64,000 bases of DNA from Luoshenia tenuis (lineage in GTDB: Bacteria > Bacillota > Clostridia > Christensenellales > GCA-900066905): the NCBI RefSeq assembly GCF_014384745.1, contig NZ_JACRSO010000001.1, forward strand, positions 1-64,000, given 5' to 3'. A program made the translations under genes and the position numbers. This document shows, piece by piece, positions 16,019-24,120 of the stretch (its first letter is position 1; every line of letters starts with the position of its first letter). The notes below the pieces were generated by a model that made no database searches, had not been told where the DNA came from, and saw only the letters and a program-made list of their open reading frames with translations.

Positions 16019-18246
16019 GGCAGTTCCTCATACAGCCGGTTCAACCGGGGCAGCAGGCCGGAGTAGCGCTGTACAATGCGGTTGTTCCCGATCATATTGC
16101 CCACCACCCATTCCCGGCCGACGATCACCACCAACTCCCGCGCGCGGGTCACCGCGGTATAAAGTAGGTTGCGGGTCATCAGCAGCGGGGTCGTGGCCAC
16201 CAGGGGCAGTATCACCGCGGGAAACTCGCTGCCCTGGGATTTATGCACGGAGATGGCATAGGCCAGTTCCAGCTCGTCCAGCTGGTTATATTCGTAAAGC
16301 GCCACGCGCTCGTCGTCAAAGCGGACAGTGGCCAGCAGTTCATCGTCGTCCAGCGCCACCAGCTCCCCCATGTCGCCGTTGAACACGCCCTCGCCATGCT
16401 CAATGCCCTGGCCGCCTGCGCCTGCGCGCACCCATTCGAGCTGATAATTGTTTTTGATCTGCATGATCTTATCCCCCACGCGCAAGATCTGCCCGCCAGC
16501 CCTGCGCTCGGCCTTGCCGGGGGCGGGGGGATTGAGCGCCTCCTGCAGGCGGGCGTTTAGGTTGATCGTACCCGCCACGCCTTTGCGCATGGGCGTGAGC
16601 ACCTGCACCTGGCGCAGCGGGTCAAAGCCAAAGTGTTTGGGGATGCGCGTGGTATTCAGCGCCACCACCGAGGCCACAGCCTCGGCCATATCGCCGCGCC
16701 GCTCGATAAAAAACCCGCCCTCCGGCGCATTAAACTGGGGCATCTCGCCCTCATTGATGCGGTGGGCATTGATAACGATCATGCTGCTGTCGTTCTGGCG
16801 GTAGATATCGTGCAGCCGGATGCTGGGAATTCTGCCGCACTGCAGCACATCCCGCAGAAAATTGCCCGGGCCAACGGAAGGCAGCTGGTCGACATCTCCC
16901 ACCAGGATCAGGCGGCTGCCCTGGGGCAGAGCCCGCATCAGCCGGTACGCCAGGGAGATATCCATCATGGATACCTCGTCTACGATCAGCACATCCTGCT
17001 CCAGCGGCATTTCCTCGTTGCGCTGGAACCCTTCCTCCCCGCCGCCCTGGCCATACTCCAGCAGCCGGTGCAGGGTACTGGCGTCGTGCCCGGTGGCCTC
17101 GCTCATCCGTTTGGCCGCCCGGCCCGTAGGCGCCGCCAGCGCCACTTCGAAGGACAGCCCTTCCAACAGGGTCACGATGCTGCGGATGATCGTCGTCTTG
17201 CCCGTGCCCGGGCCACCGGTGATCACCGCTACCCGATGCCGCAGGCACAGGGCTACCGCCTCTTTTTGCGCCGGAGCAAAGGCAAAGCCCTGCTCGCGCT
17301 CCAGACGCTGCAATTCCTCCTCCAGTCTGTCCATCTCCATCAAGGGCGCCTGTCCATCCCCCTGCGCCAAATCCCAGAGGCGCTGTGCCGTTTCACTCTC
17401 CGCGGTGTAGAGCGCCGGCAGGTAGGCGGCCTGCTCACCCGCGACATCTTCCAAGATGATGCTGCCGGAGATGACCAGCTGCATAAAGGCGTTCTCCACC
17501 AGCGCCAAGTCCACCTGCAGCAGCGCCGCGGCGCGCTGCTGCGCCCACTCCGCGGGCAGGTACACATGCCCATTCTCCCCCGCTTCCGCGCTTAGGATAT
17601 AGGTTATACCCGCCTGCAGGCGGAAAGGATTGTCCGCCTCGATCCCCATCGACAGGGCGATGCGATCGGCCGACTTAAAGCCAATGCCCTCGATATCCTG
17701 TACCAGCCGGTAAGGGTTCTGGCGGATCATCTCCACCGCGCCCACGCCATAGGTCTTATAGATCCGCTGGGCAAACAGCGCGCTGACGCCATAGCTCTGC
17801 AAAAACACCAAAACGCCCCTGGCCTCCTGGCTTTGGGCAAAACTCTCGGCGATCTGCGCGCACTTGACCTTGCCGATACCGCTGACTTCCATCAGCCGCT
17901 GGGGGGCAAATTGCATGATCTGCAGGGTATCCATCCCGAACTTTTGTACGATGGCCTCCGCCGTTGCCGGGCCGATCCCATCGATCTGTCCCGAGGCCAG
18001 ATAGCGCTTGATGCCCTCCTCCGTGCTGGGCAGCACCGCCTCATAGCGCGTCACCTTCATCTGTCGGCCATACTCCGGGTGCTCCACCCAGTCGCCCCAG
18101 AGGTGCACCTGCTCCCCCTGCTGGAGAAAGGCGATGCTTCCCACCGCCGTGACGGACTCCTGCCCGCAGGCCACCTCCATTACGGTAAAGCCGTTATCTT
18201 CATTCCGGTAGACGATCTCCGCTACCATGCCCTCAAGTTCAGCCAT
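16015..18246 (-). CDS. recD2: ATP-dependent 5'-3' DNA helicase RecD2
   Basis: RecD2 is a superfamily 1B helicase acting in DNA repair outside RecBCD. At 743 residues it has an N-terminal OB-like domain, helix-hairpin-helix motifs at about 83-135 and again near 180 (EGIGFKSADRIA), Walker A GGPGTGKTT (344-352), Walker B VLIVDEVSMMD, and the C-terminal AYAISVHKSQGSEFPAV. The length is that of the RecD2 subfamily. It forms a coupled pair with comFC. The promoter lies inside the hairpin that follows metK. Confidence 0.95.
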   Translation of the reverse strand: MAELEGMVAEIVYRNEDNGFTVMEVACGQESVTAVGSIAFLQQGEQVHLWGDWVEHPEYGRQMKVTRYEAVLPSTEEGIKRYLASGQIDGIGPATAEAIVQKFGMDTLQIMQFAPQRLMEVSGIGKVKCAQIAESFAQSQEARGVLVFLQSYGVSALFAQRIYKTYGVGAVEMIRQNPYRLVQDIEGIGFKSADRIALSMGIEADNPFRLQAGITYILSAEAGENGHVYLPAEWAQQRAAALLQVDLALVENAFMQLVISGSIILEDVAGEQAAYLPALYTAESETAQRLWDLAQGDGQAPLMEMDRLEEELQRLEREQGFAFAPAQKEAVALCLRHRVAVITGGPGTGKTTIIRSIVTLLEGLSFEVALAAPTGRAAKRMSEATGHDASTLHRLLEYGQGGGEEGFQRNEEMPLEQDVLIVDEVSMMDISLAYRLMRALPQGSRLILVGDVDQLPSVGPGNFLRDVLQCGRIPSIRLHDIYRQNDSSMIVINAHRINEGEMPQFNAPEGGFFIERRGDMAEAVASVVALNTTRIPKHFGFDPLRQVQVLTPMRKGVAGTINLNARLQEALNPPAPGKAERRAGGQILRVGDKIMQIKNNYQLEWVRAGAGGQGIEHGEGVFNGDMGELVALDDDELLATVRFDDERVALYEYNQLDELELAYAISVHKSQGSEFPAVILPLVATTPLLMTRNLLYTAVTRARELVVIVGREWVVGNMIGNNRIVQRYSGLLPRLNRLYEELP

Positions 18247-18283
18247 GCACGCGCCACCTTATCTCTTTAACTTCCATGCTCAT

Positions 18284-18313
18284 ATTATAATAGCCCGCCC
18301 CGTTTTTGCGCAA
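18284..18313 (-). promoter_or_regulatory. Candidate promoter of recD2-comFC
   Basis: TTGCGC (18313-18308), an 18-base spacer and a perfect TATAAT (18289-18284) on the minus strand, 38 bases before the recD2 start. The -35 and spacer lie inside the metK downstream hairpin, so terminator and promoter share sequence. Confidence 0.6.
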
Positions 18314-18335
18314 CTGCGCAAAGCGGCGGCGGGCT
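18292..18335 (-). terminator. Hairpin after metK
   Basis: AGCCCGCC pairs with GGCGGGCT, with an inner TTGCGCA/TGCGCAA stem. The run after it on the minus strand is ATTATAATATG rather than a T tract, so termination may be weak. It overlaps the recD2 promoter. Confidence 0.5.
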
Positions 18336-18350
18336 ATCGCCCTATTTCGT

Positions 18351-19535
18351 TTAATCCAGATACTTCTGCGCGGCGGCCTTAAGGGCTTCCACCCGGTCCG
18401 TCCGCTCCCAGCTCAGATCCAGGTCCGTCCTGCCCATATGGCCGTAGGCCGCAACCTGGCGGTAGATAGGCTTGCGGAGATCCAGCTTTTCGATGATCGC
18501 AGCCGGCCTTAAATCAAACACCTCGCCGATGATCTTGGCCAGCAGTTCATCCGGCAAAGCGCCGGTGCCATCCGTATCCACCATGACCGATACCGGCCGG
18601 GCCACGCCGATGGCGTAGGCCAGCTCCAGTTCGCAGCGCCTGGCAAGCCCCGCCGCCACCACGTTTTTGGCCACATAGCGGGCCGCGTAAGCTGCAGAGC
18701 GATCCACCTTGGTGGGGTCCTTGCCCGAAAAGGCGCCGCCGCCATGAGGGGCGTAACCGCCGTAGGTATCCACGATGATCTTTCTCCCCGTCAGTCCCGA
18801 ATCTCCCTGCGGTCCGCCGATGATGAACTGCCCCGTGGGGTTGACCAGGAACTTGGTATTCTCATCCAGCATATCCGCCGGGATGACGGGCTTGATCACC
18901 CGCTCGATGATCATCTCCCGCAGTTCGGCCTGGGTGATCTGTTCGCCATGCTGGGTGGAAACCACAACCGTATCTACCCGCACGGGCTTGTCCCCTTCGT
19001 ACTCCACTGTTACCTGGCTTTTGCCATCCGGCCGCAGGTGTGGCACGATGTCCTCCCGGCGCACCTGGGTCAACCGCCGGCTGAGCCTATGGGCCAAAGC
19101 GATAGGCAGCGGCATCAGCTCCGGCGTTTCGTCACAGGCATAGCCGAACATCATCCCCTGGTCCCCCGCGCCGATATCGCAACCATCGCCCTCCCGGGTC
19201 TCCAGCGCGTTGTTTACGCCCATGGCGATATCGCCGCTCTGGCGGTCCAGCGCGACCATTACCGAGCAGGTATTGCCGTCAAAGCCGTACTTGGCCCGGT
19301 CATAGCCGATATCGCACACCACCTGGCGCACGATGTCCGGAATATTGACCTGGGCGCTAGTCGTAATCTCGCCCATCACCAGCACCATGCCCGTGGTCGC
19401 CGCCGTTTCACAGGCGACCCGTGCGACGGGGTCCTGCTCCAATATCGCGTCCAAAATCGCATCGGATACCTGGTCGCACAGCTTATCGGGATGCCCCTCC
19501 GTTACAGATTCACTGGTAAAAAAACGTTTTGCCAT
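18351..19535 (-). CDS. metK: S-adenosylmethionine synthetase
   Basis: Makes SAM from methionine and ATP. At 394 residues it is the standard bacterial size. Signatures are SESVTEGHPDKLCDQ at the N-terminus, GAGDQGMMFGYA in the middle (substrate loop) and GGGAFSGKDPTKVDRSAAY (P-loop). The ATG at 19535 follows AAGGAG with 8-base spacing; an in-frame GTG three codons earlier is too close to that site. Expression is governed by the SAM-I riboswitch upstream, giving product feedback. Confidence 0.98.
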   Translation of the reverse strand: MAKRFFTSESVTEGHPDKLCDQVSDAILDAILEQDPVARVACETAATTGMVLVMGEITTSAQVNIPDIVRQVVCDIGYDRAKYGFDGNTCSVMVALDRQSGDIAMGVNNALETREGDGCDIGAGDQGMMFGYACDETPELMPLPIALAHRLSRRLTQVRREDIVPHLRPDGKSQVTVEYEGDKPVRVDTVVVSTQHGEQITQAELREMIIERVIKPVIPADMLDENTKFLVNPTGQFIIGGPQGDSGLTGRKIIVDTYGGYAPHGGGAFSGKDPTKVDRSAAYAARYVAKNVVAAGLARRCELELAYAIGVARPVSVMVDTDGTGALPDELLAKIIGEVFDLRPAAIIEKLDLRKPIYRQVAAYGHMGRTDLDLSWERTDRVEALKAAAQKYLD

Positions 19536-19584
19536 ATTCGCCACTCCTTCTTAAAAGCATTCGCCCTTATGGAGTCCATTCCAT

Positions 19585-19610
19585 CAAAAAACCTCCCGCT
19601 TTGGGGAGGC
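19585..19610 (-). terminator. Expression-platform terminator of the SAM riboswitch
   Basis: CCTCCCC pairs with GGGAGG and is followed by TTTTTTG on the minus strand. It sits between the SAM-I aptamer and metK and should form when SAM is bound. Confidence 0.85.
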
Positions 19611-19628
19611 CGTTTGTTTATGAACGAC

Positions 19629-19736
19629 ATCCTCATCTTTCAGCATCGCCATGCTGTGGGATTTAGCACCTTGTTTGTTATAAACCGGTTGCCGGGTTTC
19701 ATCGGGCCCATTCCCTCCACCGCTCTGGATAAGGAC
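19629..19736 (-). ncRNA. SAM-I (S-box) riboswitch aptamer
   Basis: The minus strand carries the S-box core: TTATCCAGAGCGGTGGAGGG, then GATGAAACCCGGCAACC, AAGGTGCTAAATCC, and GCTGAAAGATGAGG closing helix P1 against CCTTATC. All invariant blocks are present and in order. It controls metK about 95 bases downstream through the terminator at 19585-19610, turning metK off when SAM is plentiful. Confidence 0.96.
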
Positions 19737-19757
19737 GAATATTAATTTTTCGTATGT

Positions 19758-19786
19758 ATTCTACCATATATAACATCATCCGTCAA
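19758..19786 (-). promoter_or_regulatory. Promoter of the SAM riboswitch-metK transcript
   Basis: TTGACG (19786-19781), a 17-base spacer and TAGAAT (19763-19758) on the minus strand, about 20 bases before the aptamer starts. A close sigma-A match in the expected place. Confidence 0.78.
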
Positions 19787-19798
19787 CGTTTGCGCCGC

Positions 19799-20287
19799 TC
19801 ATCCAAAGATGCCGTGGCTGAGCAGCAGGATCAGCCCACCGGCTACCAAATTGCCCAAAAAGATGATGGGCACGGCGCTGCGCAGGCGGATATCCATCAA
19901 TGCGGCGATCAGCGAGCCCATCCACACCCCAGTGGTGGGCAGCGGTATAGCAACAAACAGAAATAGTCCCCAGAGCTTATACTTTTGGATGTTCTTGCTC
20001 TTTTTTTGCGAGCGACGCTCCAGCCAGTGGGCAAATTTGCGGAAATATTTCGTCGTCTTCATCCATTTGAGCACCGGGCGGATCAGAAGAATGATCAGAA
20101 ACGCTGGCAGCGTAGAGCCGATCACCGCAAATGAAAATGCCTCCCATAAGGGCATGCCCGCAGCTACGCCGATGGGGATCGCGCCTTTAAGCTCGATGAC
20201 CGGTACCATACTCAGCACAAATACCGCGATCCAGGGTGGAAAGCCTACAAATAAATTTTCAAACCAGAGTGTAATGGCTTCAGTCAT
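19799..20287 (-). CDS. Small multidrug-export family membrane protein
   Basis: A 162-residue membrane protein resembling the Sm_multidrug_ex family (COG2426). It has about four hydrophobic segments, at roughly 18-36, 46-70, 104-128 and 134-158. The conserved-looking parts are ELKGAIPIGVAAGMPLWEA and AIPLPTTGVWMGSLIAAL, which carry charged or proline residues within membrane segments. A basic loop lies at about 70-102. The family name reflects weak early evidence; transport of drugs is not established here. It stands alone, back to back with a TtcA-like gene. Confidence 0.78.
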   Translation of the reverse strand: MTEAITLWFENLFVGFPPWIAVFVLSMVPVIELKGAIPIGVAAGMPLWEAFSFAVIGSTLPAFLIILLIRPVLKWMKTTKYFRKFAHWLERRSQKKSKNIQKYKLWGLFLFVAIPLPTTGVWMGSLIAALMDIRLRSAVPIIFLGNLVAGGLILLLSHGIFG

Positions 20288-20320
20288 AGCGATCTCCTAT
20301 AGAATTTATTCGGGCCGTGC

Positions 20321-20349
20321 TTGCCACGCTTTGGCGCATGCGCTATACT
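20321..20349 (+). promoter_or_regulatory. Promoter of the TtcA-like gene
   Basis: TTGCCA (20321-20326), a 17-base spacer and TATACT (20344-20349), 33 bases before the start codon. A good sigma-A match. Confidence 0.72.
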
Positions 20350-20382
20350 GTTGCAAGCGTATTTTGCACCAAGGAGGCCCGT

Positions 20383-21132
20383 ATGAAAAAAGTTTTAGGC
20401 TGCATACGCCGTGCAGATCAGGATTTCCACCTCATCGCCCCCGGCGATAAAATCGCCGTAGGCGTATCCGGCGGTAAAGATTCGCTGCTGCTATTGCAGG
20501 CGCTCTCGCTGTATAAGCGCTTTTCAAAAACGCCCTATGAGCTGCACGCCATCACCCTGACCATGGGGCTTGAGCCCTTTGACACCGCCGGTGTGGCTGC
20601 GCTTTGCGCCGCGTTATCCATCCCCTATACCGTCATCCCCACGCGCATCGGCCCCATTATTTTTGAAGAGCGGCAGGAGAAAAACCCCTGTTCGCTGTGC
20701 GCAACCATGCGCCGGGGCATTTTATACGAAAAGGCGGTTGCACTGGGCTGCAACAAGGTCGCCCTGGGGCACCATCAGGACGACGTGATCGAGACCTTTT
20801 TTCTCAGCCTATTTCACGAAGGGCGCCTGAACACCTTTACGCCCGTGACCTATCTTTCCCGCTCAGGGCTTACGCTGATCCGCCCCATGGTCTACCTGCC
20901 CGAGCGGCATATTCAAAGCGTATGCCGTAAGCTGGACCTGCCGGTGATCCACAACCCCTGCCCGGCCAACGGCAATACCCAGCGCCAGACGGTAAAGGAT
21001 TATCTGCTAAACCTCGAAGGTACTTTTCCTGACGCGCGCAAATTCGTAGCCGGAGCCATTGCCAATACCCCGCAGTATAACCTGTGGGATGGGATCCGCG
21101 AAGGGCGCATCCCCGGCATGGACGAAGCCTAA
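20383..21132 (+). CDS. TtcA-like tRNA thiolation PP-loop protein
   Basis: A 249-residue ATP-pyrophosphatase of the TtcA/TtuA group, which thiolates tRNA using ATP and an Fe-S cluster. The PP-loop SGGKDS is at 29-34. Three cysteines suited to an Fe-S cluster are C103 and C106 (NPCSLCATMRRG) and C193 (NPCPANGNTQRQ). GHHQDDVIETFF is the second conserved block. TtcA makes 2-thiocytidine at position 32; Firmicutes paralogues are less defined, so I leave the symbol blank. The ATG at 20383 follows AAGGAGG. It is monocistronic between its own promoter and terminator. Confidence 0.85.
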   Translation: MKKVLGCIRRADQDFHLIAPGDKIAVGVSGGKDSLLLLQALSLYKRFSKTPYELHAITLTMGLEPFDTAGVAALCAALSIPYTVIPTRIGPIIFEERQEKNPCSLCATMRRGILYEKAVALGCNKVALGHHQDDVIETFFLSLFHEGRLNTFTPVTYLSRSGLTLIRPMVYLPERHIQSVCRKLDLPVIHNPCPANGNTQRQTVKDYLLNLEGTFPDARKFVAGAIANTPQYNLWDGIREGRIPGMDEA

Positions 21133-21153
21133 CCAAAGTTAGCTTATATTGCA

Positions 21154-21185
21154 AAATCCCTCTGTCGCGAAAGGCAGAGGGATTT
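21154..21185. terminator. Bidirectional terminator
   Basis: AAATCCCTCTG pairs with CAGAGGGATTT around a 10-base loop. It lies between the convergent TtcA-like and LCP genes and serves both. Confidence 0.85.
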
Positions 21186-21201
21186 ATTTATGCTTTTTGC
21201 T

Positions 21202-22215
21202 TTATTCTACATAGAAGACTTCCGCCACCAAATCGTGCATCTTGTTCTTATCTACGACCCAGTATCCGTTGGACGTGCTGCCTTCGGCGATCTCCAGGCG
21301 CATGTTGTCAACATCCAAGTTGCTGAAGATCTTCGCCAGCGCGGTGATCTGGGGCAACGTCAGATTTGTATGGGTATATTTTTGTACCTCGCCGTAAAGC
21401 TGGGGGATGTAGCTGACCGGGTTCTTGGTCATCAACACCTCGGCAAAGGCCTTTACGAAATTGCGCTGCCGGCCCGTACGGGAGATATCGCTGCCGTCCA
21501 TGCCTTTGAGCTTGCGCTCGCGGCAGTAGGTCAACGCCTGGTCGCCGTTTAAGGTCATGGTCTTGCCCTTGGTCATCGTCGGATCGATCGCACTGAAATC
21601 CGCATCCAGGGTGATCGGCACGCCGCCCACGGCATTGACGATGGGCGGTACGCCGTTCATATCAATCGCCATATAATACGTCAGGCTGGTCCCCAGCAAA
21701 TTATTGACGGCCGAAACGGTATTTTCATATCCGTGTCCATCCGGCCCGCCGCCATAGGCAAAGGCCGCATTGAGCTTGCCGGTCTTGGTGCGGGTCTGCT
21801 CCCCGCTCTTGTTAAGTACCGGGAAGGTGGCCTTCGTATCGCGCGGCAGCGAGATCAGCGTCACCTCATTCGTCTTTGTATTGATCGCCGCAACCATCAT
21901 CGTATCGGTATTATAGCCGACCTCGTTAATGGAGCGACCCTCTATGATATCTACGCCGATCAGCACGATGCCGACCACGTCTTCATCATATTTATACTCG
22001 TTAGTCACTTCGCCCGCATCATCCGTTACTACCAGCGGCGGCGGCGTTGCATCCGCATTGGCCTGGAACTGGCTGCTGGGATCCTTCCACGCCTTGGCGA
22101 AGGTATCAAAACCATAAACGCCCAGGCAGACGACCGCTATCAGTTCAACGCACACCACGGTCCAAAGCGCACGGATCCATTTTCGCCGCTTGGACTTGAT
22201 TACTTTTTTCGCCAT
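21202..22215 (-). CDS. LCP-family cell-wall glycopolymer ligase
   Basis: LytR-CpsA-Psr proteins attach teichoic acid or capsule glycans to peptidoglycan outside the membrane. At 337 residues it has a basic cytoplasmic start (MAKKVIKSKRRKWIR), one membrane anchor at about 16-36, a short linker and the LCP domain. The catalytic-site segments are NTDTMMVAAINTKTNEVTLI, SLPRDTKATFP and RTGRQRNFVKAF, with the arginines that grip the lipid pyrophosphate. The ATG at 22215 follows GAGG with 7-base spacing; earlier in-frame codons have none. It is a single gene, probably constitutive. Confidence 0.92.
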   Translation of the reverse strand: MAKKVIKSKRRKWIRALWTVVCVELIAVVCLGVYGFDTFAKAWKDPSSQFQANADATPPPLVVTDDAGEVTNEYKYDEDVVGIVLIGVDIIEGRSINEVGYNTDTMMVAAINTKTNEVTLISLPRDTKATFPVLNKSGEQTRTKTGKLNAAFAYGGGPDGHGYENTVSAVNNLLGTSLTYYMAIDMNGVPPIVNAVGGVPITLDADFSAIDPTMTKGKTMTLNGDQALTYCRERKLKGMDGSDISRTGRQRNFVKAFAEVLMTKNPVSYIPQLYGEVQKYTHTNLTLPQITALAKIFSNLDVDNMRLEIAEGSTSNGYWVVDKNKMHDLVAEVFYVE

Positions 22216-22441
22216 AAAGCACCTCAACCCTTTATTCCATCGACAAATTCTGCACGCCCGGCCGCGCCGGGCCCTTTTATCATGCGCACATTTCAAATAT
22301 CTTACACATTACAAAACCGGCCCGCCTGCCTTCACGGGGGCCTGTCCCATAAATCTCAAATAAAGAAACAGGAAAAAGCTCCTGTTTCTCAATTTCTTTA
22401 TCATTTTACCAACTTCACCCCTACAATGCAAGAGAGGGGTT

Positions 22442-22708
22442 TTAAACTTTATGTAACAATCTCTGCTGCTGGTATTTAAGGCAGGTAGCCTGCCCGCCGC
22501 GGATATGCCGCTCGGCCTTGTTCACGGCCAGGATATGGTTGACCTGCGCAGAGAGTTCCCGGTTGATGTGGGGCAGCCGTTCGATCAGGTCTTTATGCGT
22601 GGTGCTCTTGCTGGTACCAAACACTTTAGCAGCCGCGCGCACGGTAGCGCCGTTCTCCACGATATACTCCGCAGTTTTGATGACCCTTTCCTCTATGTAA
22701 TCTTTCAT
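22442..22708 (-). CDS. spoIIID: Sporulation transcriptional regulator SpoIIID
   Basis: A DNA-binding regulator of mother-cell gene expression after sigma-E activation. At 88 residues it has the standard size. The helix-turn-helix is visible at about 25-46 (RAAAKVFGTSKSTTHKDLIERL, split by the usual turn), followed by the basic C-terminal region QVNHILAVNKAERHIRGGQAT. The ATG at 22708 begins MKDYIEERVIKTAEY, the typical N-terminus; the frame is open further upstream but lacks homology. A sigma-E-type promoter lies 44-69 bases upstream, matching Bacillus control. Confidence 0.96.
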   Translation of the reverse strand: MKDYIEERVIKTAEYIVENGATVRAAAKVFGTSKSTTHKDLIERLPHINRELSAQVNHILAVNKAERHIRGGQATCLKYQQQRLLHKV

Positions 22709-22751
22709 ACTCAAATCCGTCCCCTCTCCATACATAATGCCCTGATTCAGG

Positions 22752-22777
22752 GTTATGCAGGGCCGGGAGGGAATATG
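22752..22777 (-). promoter_or_regulatory. Sigma-E-type promoter of spoIIID
   Basis: On the minus strand TTCATATT ends at 22772, 14 bases separate it from CATAACCCT, which begins at 22757. The recalled sigma-E consensus is KMATATT, 13-15 bases, CATACAMT. The -35 is perfect and the -10 near-perfect, at the right distance from spoIIID. Confidence 0.65.
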
Positions 22778-22825
22778 AAAACAGCGAAGCGGGGATTTAG
22801 GATGAATCTTTAAAAGGTAAAGAAA

Positions 22826-22849
22826 AGAGCGCCGGTCATCCGGCGCTCT
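22826..22849 (-). terminator. Terminator after the aldo/keto reductase
   Basis: AGAGCGCCGG pairs with CCGGCGCTCT around a 4-base loop and is followed on the minus strand by TTTCTTTACC. It insulates spoIIID from the gene at 22868. Confidence 0.83.
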
Positions 22850-22867
22850 CATCCTTACCAATCGATC

Positions 22868-23854
22868 TTATTTTTTAGACTGACGCTTGACGTGCGCCCC
22901 CTGGCCCACCGTCTCCTCGATGGCCTTATTGATGCGCGCAAACTCCTCGTCACTGAGCGACCAGCTCATGGCCGCACAGTTCTCGTTGGCCTCGGCCACG
23001 TTGCGCACGCCCATGATCGCGGTAGATACCAGCGGATGCTGGGTAGACCAGTTGACCGCCACCTGCGCTACCGGCACGTTGCCGTGGGCCGCGGCGATAT
23101 CATCCAGCGTCTCCAGCAGCTTCATGGTCCTGGAGAACATGGGCTCGGAGAAGTAATCGTGATAGAAGGTCGCGCGGCGGTCCTTCTCGTCAAACTTGGG
23201 GATCTCACGGATGGTACCGGTCAGGATGCCAGCGCCAAGAGACCCATAGGTCATGGTCGCCATGCCATGGTCCACCACCCACTGCATGGTCTCTTCCGCC
23301 GTGCGGTTGACCATGGAATAGGGCAGCTGCGCCATGGCCACCTGGCCATACTTGTTGGCTTCTTCCATCATGGCCTCGTCATGGTTGGAAAGGCCGATGT
23401 AGCGGATCTTGCCGGCTTTTTGCAGATCGGTCAACGCGCCCATCATCTCCTCGATGGAGTGCTCAAAATCCGGCCAGTGGGCGATATACAGATCGATGCA
23501 GTCGATCCCCAAGCGGCGCAGGGAATCGTCCACCTCTTTCATAATGCTCTCACGGCCGTTGTTGCGCACGGAAGGGGCATTCACGCCGTTGGGCCAGGTA
23601 GAGCCAAACTTCGTCGCGATCATCACCTTGTCGCGCAGGCCCTTGATCGCCTGACCGACCACCTCTTCAGAGTGGCCAAAGCCATAGATCGGGGCAGTAT
23701 CGATAAAGTTAACGCCGTTATCCACCATGGCGTGGATGGCTTCGATGGAATCCTTGGTATTCACGTCGCCCCAGCCATCGGCGCCGATGGCCCAGGTGCC
23801 CACCGTAATCGACGAAATGTTCATGTCAGTATTCGGGATCTTTTTGTAACGCAT
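22868..23854 (-). CDS. Aldo/keto reductase
   Basis: An NAD(P)H-dependent oxidoreductase of the AKR superfamily, 328 residues forming a TIM barrel. The catalytic tetrad is present as D52, Y57 (FIDTAPIYGFG), K82 (ATKFG) and H126 (IAHWPD). The C-terminal cofactor segment includes STAIMGVRNVAEANEN. It resembles the YhdN/IolS-like group; its physiological aldehyde or ketone is not apparent from neighbours. The start follows TTGAGGAGGATATC. A TATAAT on the minus strand near 23960 could be its promoter, with a poor -35. Confidence 0.9.
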   Translation of the reverse strand: MRYKKIPNTDMNISSITVGTWAIGADGWGDVNTKDSIEAIHAMVDNGVNFIDTAPIYGFGHSEEVVGQAIKGLRDKVMIATKFGSTWPNGVNAPSVRNNGRESIMKEVDDSLRRLGIDCIDLYIAHWPDFEHSIEEMMGALTDLQKAGKIRYIGLSNHDEAMMEEANKYGQVAMAQLPYSMVNRTAEETMQWVVDHGMATMTYGSLGAGILTGTIREIPKFDEKDRRATFYHDYFSEPMFSRTMKLLETLDDIAAAHGNVPVAQVAVNWSTQHPLVSTAIMGVRNVAEANENCAAMSWSLSDEEFARINKAIEETVGQGAHVKRQSKK

Positions 23855-24120
23855 GATATCCTCCTCAAATTTTCCTACTGTCCTACAAACGCTTGAGCTT
23901 TCCCCTGAACAGCCTTTTAAAATGATGTTTATAAAGGCTATCCGCTATTTATATTATAACGTTTTTGCCAATTCTGCAAGTAGTGAGCAGCACAAATTCA
24001 TTCTTCACCCCATTTAGGCTTTTGTAAGGTTGCATCCAGGGCGAAAGCATGTTACTCTACCAATTGTTCACATTTTTGTTTTTGCATCCAGATGTTCATT
24101 AAAAGCGAGGCGCATGATCC

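Noticed and set aside
20383..21132. LarE (nickel-pincer sulfur transferase) partner for the LarA-like protein
   Set aside because: The PP-loop protein has the CxxC plus third Cys arrangement and SGGKDS layout of TtcA-like tRNA thiolases, not LarE.
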